In this document: positions 1 through 6,333 of the stretch, one piece after another | How the letters are laid out: the number at the start of each line of letters is the position of its first letter | Position numbering within the stretch: the stretch's first letter is position 1 | DNA from: Desulfosporosinus sp. | GTDB taxonomy: Bacteria > Bacillota > Desulfitobacteriia > Desulfitobacteriales > Desulfitobacteriaceae | Direction: 5' to 3' | NCBI GenBank assembly: GCA_016278585.1 | Contig: JADQBO010000301.1 | Location: 1-10,218 of the forward strand | DNA: 10,218 bases | Translations under genes and position numbers: made by a program | Notes under the pieces: model-generated | What the model saw: only the letters and a program-made list of their open reading frames with translations | What the model was told of the DNA's origin: nothing | The model's database searches: none

Positions 1-1644
1 TGCTGGCCAAGAAAGTTCAGCCCGCTGCTTCAAGACACCAGCATGACTTGTCCCTGAATCAAACCAAACGTCCATGATATCTGTCTCTTTGCGGAATTTC
101 GTACCACCACAATCACAAACGGTCCCTTCTGGTAACAATTCCATAGCAGAATGAGCAAACCAAGCATCTGAGCCTTCTCGGCGGAAAAACTCCTGAACCT
201 TGGCGATAGTTTGGGCATTAACCAACACTTTTCCGCAATCCTCACAATAGAAGATGGGAATGGGAACCCCCCAAGTCCTTTGTCGGGAAATACACCAGTC
301 TCCCCGGTCTGCTATCATGTTAAAGATTCGATCTCTTCCCCAAGCGGGAATCCATCGTACCTTCTCAATCTCATCTAAAATTGCTTGGCGAAATTTATCA
401 ATGGAGGCAAACCATTGTTCTGTCGCTCGGAAAATGATGGGACTCTTGCAACGCCAACAATGAGGATAACTGTGTTCAATCGTTTCTTCAAGCACAAGAT
501 TGTCAGTGTTCTTTAAGTCCTCCACGATCACAGGATTCGCTTTTCCCGTTTTAAGGCCGACATAGGCTCCGCCTTCCGATGTGAATTTTCCTTGATGGTC
601 AACTGGACATAAGGCTGGTAACCCATATTTCTTTCCGACTAAAAAGTCATCTTCCCCGTGAGCCGGTGCGGTATGAACACAGCCTGTACCAGCTTCTAAG
701 GTGACATGTTCCCCACAAATCACCACGGAATCGCGGTCCATAAGCGGATTTCTACATATCACGCCTTCAAGTTCCTTACCAGAAAGTGTCTTTTCGACGG
801 GAAGTTCTAGATTCCATAAGGAACGCAAGGATTCCAACATCCCCTCAGCCACTACCCAATGTTCGTTTTGGGCGGTGACCACGGCATACGTTAACTCTGG
901 GTGTACACTAATAGCAAGGTTTGCCGGCAGGGTCCAAGGAGTTGTGGTCCAAATGACAATGGACGTATTTTCTTTAGTAAGGGCACCCAAGCCATCTCGC
1001 ACAGCAAATTTAACATAAATAGCCGTCGCAGGCTTATCGGCATATTCAATTTCCGCCTCAGCAAGTGCCGTCTCACAGGAAGGGCACCAGTAAACCGGTT
1101 TTAACCCTTTATAAATATAGCCCTTATTGGTCATATCCCCGAAAACACCAATTTGAGCCGCCTCATAATCCTTTTGCAAGGTCAGGTAAGGATGTTCCCA
1201 ATCCCCGCGCACGCCAAGTCGCTTAAATTCCTCACGCTGTATCCCAACATATTTCTCTGCATAGTCTTTACAGTTCTTCCGGAATTCCAGCGCAGATACC
1301 GCATGACGGTTTACTCCTAATTTCTTAATAACTTGTTGCTCAATAGGAAGTCCATGGGTATCCCATCCCGGAACGTAAGGGGCATCAAACCCCATCATAG
1401 TCTTATATTTGACGATGATATCTTTTAATACCTTATTGATAGCATGGCCAAGATGAATATCTCCATTGGCATACGGTGGACCGTCATGAAGAATAAACTT
1501 CGGTCGTCCTGCGCGTGCTTTCTGTACCTTTTCATAAAGCTTTTCTTCTTCCCAAGATTTGAGGATTTCCGGTTCCCTCTTAGGGAGATTTCCTCGCATT
1601 GGAAAATCAGTTTCAGGTAAGTTTAGTGTATCGCGATAGTCCAT
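1..1644 (-). CDS. ileS: Isoleucyl-tRNA synthetase, N-terminal 548 residues (truncated by window edge)
   Basis: Class I aminoacyl-tRNA synthetase that charges tRNA-Ile in the cytoplasm. The frame is open from ATG at 1644 to position 1 with no stop, so only the N-terminal part (548 codons of an enzyme usually about 930 residues) is present. Visible landmarks are the HIGH-class signature HLGH at residues 64-67 inside PPYANGDIHLGH, the CP1 editing-domain motif WTTTPWTLPAN at 232-242, a second editing motif GTGCVHTAPAHGEDDF near residues 319-334, and the catalytic-core segment DWCISRQRTWGVPIP near 447-464. The KMSKS loop should lie beyond the edge. A strong AGGAGG at 1659-1654 lies 9 nt before the ATG. 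An isoleucine T-box leader precedes it, so expression should respond to uncharged tRNA-Ile. The position downstream of divIVA matches the conserved Firmicutes order. Confidence 0.97.
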   Translation of the reverse strand, partial: MDYRDTLNLPETDFPMRGNLPKREPEILKSWEEEKLYEKVQKARAGRPKFILHDGPPYANGDIHLGHAINKVLKDIIVKYKTMMGFDAPYVPGWDTHGLPIEQQVIKKLGVNRHAVSALEFRKNCKDYAEKYVGIQREEFKRLGVRGDWEHPYLTLQKDYEAAQIGVFGDMTNKGYIYKGLKPVYWCPSCETALAEAEIEYADKPATAIYVKFAVRDGLGALTKENTSIVIWTTTPWTLPANLAISVHPELTYAVVTAQNEHWVVAEGMLESLRSLWNLELPVEKTLSGKELEGVICRNPLMDRDSVVICGEHVTLEAGTGCVHTAPAHGEDDFLVGKKYGLPALCPVDHQGKFTSEGGAYVGLKTGKANPVIVEDLKNTDNLVLEETIEHSYPHCWRCKSPIIFRATEQWFASIDKFRQAILDEIEKVRWIPAWGRDRIFNMIADRGDWCISRQRTWGVPIPIFYCEDCGKVLVNAQTIAKVQEFFRREGSDAWFAHSAMELLPEGTVCDCGGTKFRKETDIMDVWFDSGTSHAGVLKQRAELSWPA

Positions 1645-1689
1645 TAACCCTTGCCTCCTAACTATTTCAAAACAAATCAACCTTTAATC

Positions 1690-1719
1690 AAAAATCTCGC
1701 CCCAAAAAAGGGACGAGAT
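1690..1719 (-). terminator. T-box leader intrinsic terminator
   Basis: On the minus strand a hairpin forms with outer stem ATCTCG/CGAGAT (1719-1714 with 1699-1694), one mismatch, inner stem CCC/GGG (1712-1710 with 1703-1701), a six-T loop, and a run of Ts at 1693-1690. It lies directly after the T-box sequence and before the ileS ribosome binding site, the expected position for the terminator that competes with the antiterminator. Confidence 0.9.
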
Positions 1720-1930
1720 GACTCGCGGTACCACCCTTGTAGCTATTATTGCCACTCGGAAGTCTATTAACGGGGACAAACCGAATAAAGCTTACTTAGA
1801 CTTCAGCCTTTCACTCCAAGGTGATTTTCTCTGTCACTCCTCACGGGCTCACACCATTTCCCGCTCTCTGTAGAGATCACTTGACAAAGACTGTCCTTTT
1901 CAACGTGTCTAACCATTTGATTTTATTTAA
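1690..1930 (-). promoter_or_regulatory. T-box leader (tRNA-Ile sensing) of ileS
   Basis: A cis-acting leader RNA that reads the charging state of a tRNA. Seen in sequence: the conserved T-box AGGGTGGTACCGCG at 1737-1724; a candidate specifier codon AUC (Ile) at 1825-1823 in the typical context GAAA-AUC-ACCTTGG; an apical Stem I segment with AGAGAG followed by a CGGG...CCCG hairpin (about 1869-1844); and the terminator at 1719-1690. The antiterminator bulge reads UGGU, whose variable U would pair with an A discriminator base, as expected for tRNA-Ile. Known for the family: uncharged tRNA stabilises the antiterminator and lets ileS be transcribed. The 5' boundary is approximate because no transcription start can be fixed. 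Confidence 0.95.
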
Positions 1931-1941
1931 ATTAAAAAAGA

Positions 1942-2415
1942 TTAATTCATTAAAATAACTTTACGCAGGAGGGTGACAAGTTTTGCTTGTCCCTCAGACT
2001 CAATGGGATCCACCATCCATAGACACAGGAAGGAAATCTTTCGACTTCTCCACTCCTGAACATAGGGATCCATTAGTTCTTTAGAAATATATAAATACTG
2101 TGAATCCGGAGAGGCCGACAAGCTGACAACAACACCACGTTGCTCCATTTCATCCATGGCCCGAAATGCTCGATCAAGCAAATCATCACTTCCGGTCATC
2201 AAAATGTCCCCCGAACGAAAATGATGGTCCGCTTCAGTAAATCCAACCCCAAAAATCTTTATATCGTTTTCATCCGCTTCTAAACTAGCGATGGAAGGTA
2301 AGAGGTGAACCTCTTGGCCCCCTACTTTACCAACGTAAATCTCATTCTCTCCCTGATGCAGTCCAAACCCTTGAATGAGAAAGTCCGGAGATAACTCACT
2401 AAATAATCTATACAT
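1942..2415 (-). CDS. Hypothetical protein, 157 aa, between divIVA and ileS
   Basis: I do not recognise this family. The ATG start is supported by AAGGAG about 10 nt upstream. The product looks soluble and acidic, with no signal peptide and no clear membrane segment. It has alternating short strand-like hydrophobic runs and charged stretches: an N-terminal part (1-60), an ADHHF segment (62-66), a helix-like region DDLLDRAFRAMDEMEQRG (77-94), a strand VVVSLS (95-100), and a tryptophan-containing C-terminal segment (ISFLCLWMV, 127-135). It ends in TAA about 12 nt before the AT-rich region preceding the T-box. Its place in the division cluster, in the same direction as divIVA, makes a link to division or envelope growth possible, but nothing in the sequence proves that. 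Confidence 0.8.
   Translation of the reverse strand: MYRLFSELSPDFLIQGFGLHQGENEIYVGKVGGQEVHLLPSIASLEADENDIKIFGVGFTEADHHFRSGDILMTGSDDLLDRAFRAMDEMEQRGVVVSLSASPDSQYLYISKELMDPYVQEWRSRKISFLCLWMVDPIESEGQAKLVTLLRKVILMN
1952..1979 (-). promoter_or_regulatory. Candidate SigA-type promoter for the T-box/ileS unit
   Basis: TTGTCA (1979-1974) and TATTTT (1957-1952) are separated by 16 bp. They match the vegetative -35 in 5 of 6 and the -10 in 4 of 6 positions. The site lies inside the last codons of the unknown 157-residue gene, and transcription would start just upstream of the T-box leader. The 1921-1945 stretch downstream is very AT-rich and could hold another start, but no other pair with good spacing was found there. 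Confidence 0.35.
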
Positions 2416-2452
2416 TGATGAAATCCTTCTCCTTCAAAGTTATCTGTAGACC

Positions 2453-2482
2453 ATTTTACCACGAAACTAAACAGATTCGCAA
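2453..2482 (-). promoter_or_regulatory. Candidate promoter for the 157-aa gene
   Basis: TTGCGA (2482-2477) and TAAAAT (2458-2453) are separated by 18 bp in the 89-bp gap after divIVA. The -10 is good (5 of 6) and the -35 is moderate. It would let the unknown gene be transcribed apart from the division operon. No terminator is seen between divIVA and this site, so read-through is also likely. Confidence 0.35.
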
Positions 2483-2504
2483 CTCTGACTCTAATCCTTT
2501 AAGC

Positions 2505-2966
2505 TTAGGCGATGCCTTCATTTGTCTCCTGTAAAGTTTCTAAATCTAAATGGGCCAGCAGAAAAGACTTAAGCTGAGTTCGTAATAAATCACGTTTCCT
2601 CGCAAGACCCTGGATTTCTTCCTGAATTTCTTCCCACTTTTCCTGTGCTTCAGTCACTTTACTTACCCTCTCATGTTCAGCTTTTCGCAGTAGAAGTGCG
2701 GCTTCTTGACGCGCAACCTCCTTGACCTCTTCAGCCGTTTGCTGAGCAAGTACGAGGGTCTGTTGCAAGGTATTCTCGATTTGTCGATAATGACTGATTT
2801 CTGATTCTAACCCCTTCGTCTTTTCTCGCAGTTCAAAATTTTCAGCATACGCTAATTCAAATTCTTGACTAACGTTTTCGAGGAATTTTTCCACTTCTTC
2901 GCATTGATACCCTCTAATTCCTTTACGAAAGGTTTTATTTCGAATGTCAAGAGGAGTCATCTCCAT
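2505..2966 (-). CDS. divIVA: DivIVA family pole/septum protein
   Basis: A coiled-coil protein that binds negatively curved membrane at septa and poles and recruits other division or sporulation factors. The 153-residue product has the typical N-terminal lipid-binding domain (residues 3-36) with TPLDIRNKTF and GIRGY followed by EEVEKFL. In B. subtilis DivIVA, Phe17 and Arg18 insert into and contact the membrane; here the aligned pair is Ile17-Arg18, so a hydrophobic residue is kept but not Phe. The rest (about 37-140) is heptad-rich, Glu/Gln/Lys-rich coiled coil. The ATG at 2966 has AGGAGG 7 nt upstream (2979-2974), and that Shine-Dalgarno overlaps the TAG stop of ylmH, pointing to coupled translation. 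Last gene of the conserved run before the unknown gene. Confidence 0.95.
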   Translation of the reverse strand: MEMTPLDIRNKTFRKGIRGYQCEEVEKFLENVSQEFELAYAENFELREKTKGLESEISHYRQIENTLQQTLVLAQQTAEEVKEVARQEAALLLRKAEHERVSKVTEAQEKWEEIQEEIQGLARKRDLLRTQLKSFLLAHLDLETLQETNEGIA

Positions 2967-2977
2967 TTTGTTCCCTC

Positions 2978-3775
2978 CTAATGCCGTTGTGACCGGAAAA
3001 GCACGATTTGCCAGGCTAGCCGTTCCTTACGGGTCTGAGAACACTCCAAAAGCTTTATCCGTCCATACCCCCGGCATGAAATGACATCATCAGGTTGTAC
3101 TTCAATTTCTGGTTTGCTGGCCACAAGGCCCTCTCTTCGTACCCTACCTTGGGAAATCCATCCCTGGGCCATACTCCTCGAAACTCCAAAAGCATTGGCA
3201 ATCACCGCATCTAAGCGTGATTTGTTAACCGTTATACGGCGCTTTTCACCCAGTCCAGGAAGTACATCGGGGGTTTCTCTCAAGAACGAAACCTTGATGT
3301 TCTCACGCCCGGCCTGGGTCCAATTATTCAATAAAAAAGGGGCAATTTCTATTGTGGTCGCAATGTAAACACCATTCTGCCCAACTTGGATATCCCCAAA
3401 GACATCCCGTCTGAAACCCAATCCCATAAGGGATCCCAAGATCTGTCGATGTTCAAGTTGAACACGAGAATCAGTCGGACGTACCCACAATAGAGAAACG
3501 TCTGCATCTTTACTATCCAAGGTTTTCCCCTTAGCTCCTATAAGAATCCGAACCCGTTCCGCTTCTGGGAACCCACCTTCCGCTAGATACGCCAGTTGCT
3601 CTTTACGTATAACGGATTCCGTCCACTTTAGCATCGCCAAGCTCAAAAATGGAGTAACTTGCTTAGGCTCCTCATTAAGGACCGCATCTAGTTGATCCAG
3701 CAGATGGGCTGCTTCTAAACGAGTTTCTTTTTCATCCCAAAATTTAAGGGCACTACGATTAACTGACTGTTTCAT
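2978..3775 (-). CDS. ylmH: YlmH, S4-domain RNA-binding protein
   Basis: Cytoplasmic RNA-binding protein of the division cluster. Work in B. subtilis links YlmH to the stalled 50S ribosome and ribosome quality control; I transfer that role by family only. The 265-residue product has a YlmH-type N-terminal region including ILGSLMGLGFRRDVFGDI (about 112-129) and a C-terminal S4 domain (about 186-242) with SRLDAVIANAFGVSRS and QGRVRREG. ATG at 3775 is preferred. It forms a TGATG overlap with the ylmG stop, and the in-frame TTG just before it (3778) offers no better ribosome binding site. The local Shine-Dalgarno is weak (GGGAAAAG), so translation probably depends on termination of ylmG. The stop is TAG at 2980-2978. 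Confidence 0.93.
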   Translation of the reverse strand: MKQSVNRSALKFWDEKETRLEAAHLLDQLDAVLNEEPKQVTPFLSLAMLKWTESVIRKEQLAYLAEGGFPEAERVRILIGAKGKTLDSKDADVSLLWVRPTDSRVQLEHRQILGSLMGLGFRRDVFGDIQVGQNGVYIATTIEIAPFLLNNWTQAGRENIKVSFLRETPDVLPGLGEKRRITVNKSRLDAVIANAFGVSRSMAQGWISQGRVRREGLVASKPEIEVQPDDVISCRGYGRIKLLECSQTRKERLAWQIVLFRSQRH

Positions 3776-4026
3776 CAAAAGAAAACTTTTCCCAATAGAT
3801 ATTGAATGACATTCAGCGCGAAAATTGCAAAAATCGGTGAAAAATCTACTGCCATCCCTGCATTGCCAAATTGGAACCTTCGAAACGGCTTAAGAAGCGG
3901 GTTAGTAATATCATAAATAACAGCCACTAATCTATTATTAGACGGCAAAAATTTGGATCCAAAGAAGGAAAGAATAACCCTAATAAAAATCGCGTATATC
4001 AGGATTGTAATCACTTGACTTATCAC
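3775..4026 (-). CDS. ylmG: YlmG/YggT family membrane protein (start uncertain)
   Basis: A small integral membrane protein of the YGGT family. Relatives in cyanobacteria and plastids affect nucleoid distribution and membrane organisation, and in Firmicutes it sits beside sepF. Two hydrophobic segments are visible (about residues 3-22 and 62-80) flanking the family signature DITNPLLKPFRRF (39-51). The coordinates use GTG at 4026 (83 aa), but this is doubtful. The only good ribosome binding site, AGGAGG at 4058-4053, is 26 nt away from that GTG. An in-frame ATT at 4044 lies 8 nt after it and would give 89 residues. There is no in-frame ATG, GTG or TTG between. The frame is open back to the sepF stop TAG, which itself overlaps the Shine-Dalgarno. 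The C-terminus ends in TGA overlapping ylmH. Confidence 0.88.
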   Translation of the reverse strand: MISQVITILIYAIFIRVILSFFGSKFLPSNNRLVAVIYDITNPLLKPFRRFQFGNAGMAVDFSPIFAIFALNVIQYLLGKVFF

Positions 4027-4056
4027 TTGAACAATAAATAAAATGCGAATCCCCTC

Positions 4057-4500
4057 CTATTTTGAATTCGGCCAAAATAACCCCTTGTCTTTCAGTTCGT
4101 TACGCATCTCTCCAGATATATCGACGTTATTCGGAACAAACAAGAAGATACCATTGCCTACTTTTTGCATATTACCATTTAACGCATAGGTTATACCGCT
4201 AATAAAATCAACAATTCGTTTAGCTAAGACCTTTTCTGTGTTTTCTAGGTTAACAATAACGGGCCGCCGTGTTTTCAATTGATCTGCAATATTTTGAGCC
4301 TCTTCAAAGGAATTCGGCTCCATGACAACGACTCTCATTTGTTTTTGAGAATGTATACTGACGACCTGAGCATTTTTGCGACTGGTCCGCACCTCTTCTT
4401 GGGGGTTTTTCTCACGCTCATTCTCTTCAAAGATGTCCTCGTCTGGTTCCTCGTCTGCAAATCCCATAATTCCAATCACCTTATCAATCAATTTGGCCAT
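4057..4500 (-). CDS. sepF: SepF, Z-ring membrane anchor
   Basis: SepF polymerises into arcs at the division site, binds the FtsZ C-terminus and tethers it to the membrane. The 147-residue product starts with the amphipathic membrane-targeting helix MAKLIDKVIGIMGF (1-14). An acidic, low-complexity linker follows (about 15-45), then the SepF core (about 55-140), with the motif FEEAQNIADQLK (65-76), VIVNLE (81-86) and the dimer-interface region DFISGITYALNG (98-109). The ATG at 4500 has a purine-rich AAGGAAGGG upstream. Length and domain order are normal. The stop is TAG (4059-4057), built into the Shine-Dalgarno of ylmG, and ylmG lies in the same reading frame beyond it. Confidence 0.96.
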   Translation of the reverse strand: MAKLIDKVIGIMGFADEEPDEDIFEENEREKNPQEEVRTSRKNAQVVSIHSQKQMRVVVMEPNSFEEAQNIADQLKTRRPVIVNLENTEKVLAKRIVDFISGITYALNGNMQKVGNGIFLFVPNNVDISGEMRNELKDKGLFWPNSK

Positions 4501-4592
4501 CTAATGATCCCTTCCTTTCCAGGTTCATCAACTTTTTAAGACTCACACTTCTATAAAATGAGAGTTCTCTGCTTTTGATCCGAACAAGTATA

Positions 4593-5294
4593 CTATCCAC
4601 GTTCACCAAAAATCTGACGGCCTACACGAACCAAGGTTGCCCCTTCTTCAATAGCAAGTTCGAAATCCTGGCTCATTCCCATCGACAGCTCACGCAAATC
4701 CACTCCGGGCCATTTCCGAGATTGCAGAGTATCTCGTAACCCCCGTAACTGCCGAAAAAATCCTTGGGTTTCCTTTAGGCTTACCCCCATCGCACCGATG
4801 GTCATCAACCCTTGAACCTGAACATAAGGACACTCTCCCACTGAAGTTAAAAAGTCTGGAACTTCCTCTGGCATAAGTCCCGCCTTTGCCGGGTCCCGCG
4901 CGATATTTACTTGGACTAATGTTGTCCATATAGTACCACGTCGTTCCCCTTGCTCATTTAGTGTCTTCAATAACGAAAACCTATCCAGCGAATGGATCAT
5001 AGCGATAGTCTGATCTAAATATTTAACTTTGTTAGTTTGCAGTCTTCCCACTAAATGCCATTGGCAATTCTTGGGAAGTCCGGGCGCTTTCTCCCGCCAT
5101 TCTTGAACACGATTTTCAGCAAAGGCTCGTTGTCCTGCCTGATAAGCCGCTTCTATACCTGAAACTGGTTGGGTCTTAGACACTGCCAATAAACGGATAG
5201 TACTTGGGTCTCTTTTACTTCGTTCTACGGCTTGTTTTATCCGTTGACGAATCTCAACTAAGCGCTGTTCAATACCCGCGTTTGCCAACATCAT
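4593..5294 (-). CDS. ylmE: YggS/YlmE family pyridoxal-phosphate homeostasis protein
   Basis: A cytoplasmic PLP-binding protein with a single TIM-barrel domain like the N-terminal half of alanine racemase. The family (YggS, PLPBP/PROSC) maintains PLP balance and has no firmly known catalytic activity. The 233-residue product is of normal length. The PLP lysine is in LLAVSKTQ (Lys40). Other family motifs are HLVGRLQTNKVKYL (about 81-94), GLMTIGAMG, LSMGMSQDFELAIEEGATLVR, and the terminal VGRQIFGERG that builds the phosphate-binding end. Two adjacent ATGs (5294 and 5291) follow AAGGAG at 5305-5300, with 5 and 8 nt spacing; the second is the better spaced. The stop is TAG. A 92-bp gap without an obvious terminator leads to sepF. 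Confidence 0.95.
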   Translation of the reverse strand: MMLANAGIEQRLVEIRQRIKQAVERSKRDPSTIRLLAVSKTQPVSGIEAAYQAGQRAFAENRVQEWREKAPGLPKNCQWHLVGRLQTNKVKYLDQTIAMIHSLDRFSLLKTLNEQGERRGTIWTTLVQVNIARDPAKAGLMPEEVPDFLTSVGECPYVQVQGLMTIGAMGVSLKETQGFFRQLRGLRDTLQSRKWPGVDLRELSMGMSQDFELAIEEGATLVRVGRQIFGERG

Positions 5295-5356
5295 AATATC
5301 TCCTTCGCATTAAATTCTACAACCTTTCGTATCTTTCCTGCTTATTAAAGCCCACT

Positions 5357-6289
5357 CTAGATATTTTTTACGTTAGCAACTAACCCTTCTAGACCATCAC
5401 GGGGTGTTATTACAACAGGAATACCGCTCTGTAGATTCTCAATACAGGCCATATCATCATCTTGATCAAGTACTTTCACCTTTTTAAACTGCACAATCCC
5501 CTCATTCCAGAGAAAGACTCCCAATTCTTCTCCTTGGGTCCACAGCGCAGATTTCGGAATAAGAACTCCGCTGGTTGGTGAACTGTAGATCCAGGTCACT
5601 TCTTGGCGTCTTTGGGCCGCTGTGCCATCGATATAATGGGGAAATTGAACAATAACTCCCCTGGGTTGATCTGATTTGCGCAATACTTCAGCCCTAACCC
5701 TTTGATTCCCAATCGCTAAACCCATCGTCTTTCCAACCGTGAGCTCATCCAAACTTGACATTTCAAGAAAGGCTACCGTCGAGACCAGGTTATTGACAAT
5801 TTTACCGACAATTTCGCCAGCTTGAACTGTTGTCCCAGTAGCTTTCCCGTCAGACGTCTGAGCCAACAATTTATTTAGATCCATTGCAACTAGATTTTCG
5901 CTCGTCAGGACAGATTCTAATCCATCGCTTTGCTGAAAAAACAACCCGCCTGTCGCCGCTGTAATCGTCTGGTTCTGAGCAGTATCCTTTGTTCCAGGAG
6001 CAGCCCCTTCGGGTTGAACGGTAGCCACTAAATCTCCACGCCTAATACGCTGACCATCTTCCACAGCATATACGACCTTTCCAGAAAGCGGCGTAATAAC
6101 AGGTAATTCTTGATTAGCAAAGGTTGCATTTACTATACGTTCATGGCTAATCGTTCCGGTTTGAGCCAACGTAAATTCAAGGGTGCCTGCGATAAAGCTT
6201 GATCGATAGGACCAAACTACCCCTCCAGTTAACACAATTAACATTAAACCCCAAAACCAATAATTTGGCTTACTTCTTTTCCCCTCCAT
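5357..6289 (-). CDS. Membrane-anchored HlyD/adaptor-like protein
   Basis: A 310-residue protein with one N-terminal membrane segment (about 10-28, WFWGLMLIVLTGG core) and the rest predicted outside the membrane. The extracellular part resembles the barrel-sandwich/lipoyl-like fold of HlyD-type periplasmic adaptors: ITPLSGKVVYAVEDGQRIRRGDLVATVQ (65-92) and the second half near TVQAGEIVGKIVNNL (154-168), followed by beta-barrel-like repeats (about 195-305). The long coiled-coil hairpin of true HlyD proteins is missing; a polar segment rich in Gln, Thr and Gly (96-150) takes its place. No transporter partner is encoded nearby. The ATG at 6289 has AGGAGG 5 nt upstream (6300-6295). It lies between the histidine kinase and yggS and is probably cotranscribed with both. 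Its function is unknown; an envelope structural or sensing role is a guess. Confidence 0.75.
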   Translation of the reverse strand: MEGKRSKPNYWFWGLMLIVLTGGVVWSYRSSFIAGTLEFTLAQTGTISHERIVNATFANQELPVITPLSGKVVYAVEDGQRIRRGDLVATVQPEGAAPGTKDTAQNQTITAATGGLFFQQSDGLESVLTSENLVAMDLNKLLAQTSDGKATGTTVQAGEIVGKIVNNLVSTVAFLEMSSLDELTVGKTMGLAIGNQRVRAEVLRKSDQPRGVIVQFPHYIDGTAAQRRQEVTWIYSSPTSGVLIPKSALWTQGEELGVFLWNEGIVQFKKVKVLDQDDDMACIENLQSGIPVVITPRDGLEGLVANVKNI

Positions 6290-6302
6290 TTTACCCTCCT
6301 GG

Positions 6303-6330
6303 TTAATTCAAGATTCGAACTCGGAACATC
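6303..6330 (-). repeat. Degenerate 7-bp-period repeat (copy D)
   Basis: On the minus strand the units GATGTTC, CGAGTTC, GAATCTT and GAATTAA follow in exact 7-bp steps immediately after the TAG stop of the histidine kinase (6336-6334). The order GATGTTC-(GA)G(G)TTC-GAATNTT matches the units at 9792-9812 on the plus strand. It occupies nearly the whole gap to the ribosome binding site of the next gene. Confidence 0.55.
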
Positions 6331-6333
6331 ATA

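Noticed and set aside
701..1104. Open frames on the plus strand opposite ileS
   Set aside because: They lie entirely antisense to strongly conserved IleS sequence, have no ribosome binding sites and encode no recognisable protein.
1921..1950. Intrinsic terminator after the 157-residue gene
   Set aside because: The inverted repeat (AATTAA/TTAATT) is short, purely A/T and not followed by a proper T run on the coding strand.
3081..3368. Plus-strand frame opposite ylmH
   Set aside because: Antisense shadow of the S4-domain coding region; no start signal and no family features.
3776..3778. TTG as the start of ylmH
   Set aside because: An ATG follows immediately and overlaps the ylmG stop as TGATG, a standard coupling arrangement; the TTG adds one residue only.
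4057..4059. Pyrrolysine insertion at the sepF amber codon
   Set aside because: SepF is complete at its usual end before the TAG, the TAG is part of a Shine-Dalgarno, and TAG serves as an ordinary stop for many genes here.
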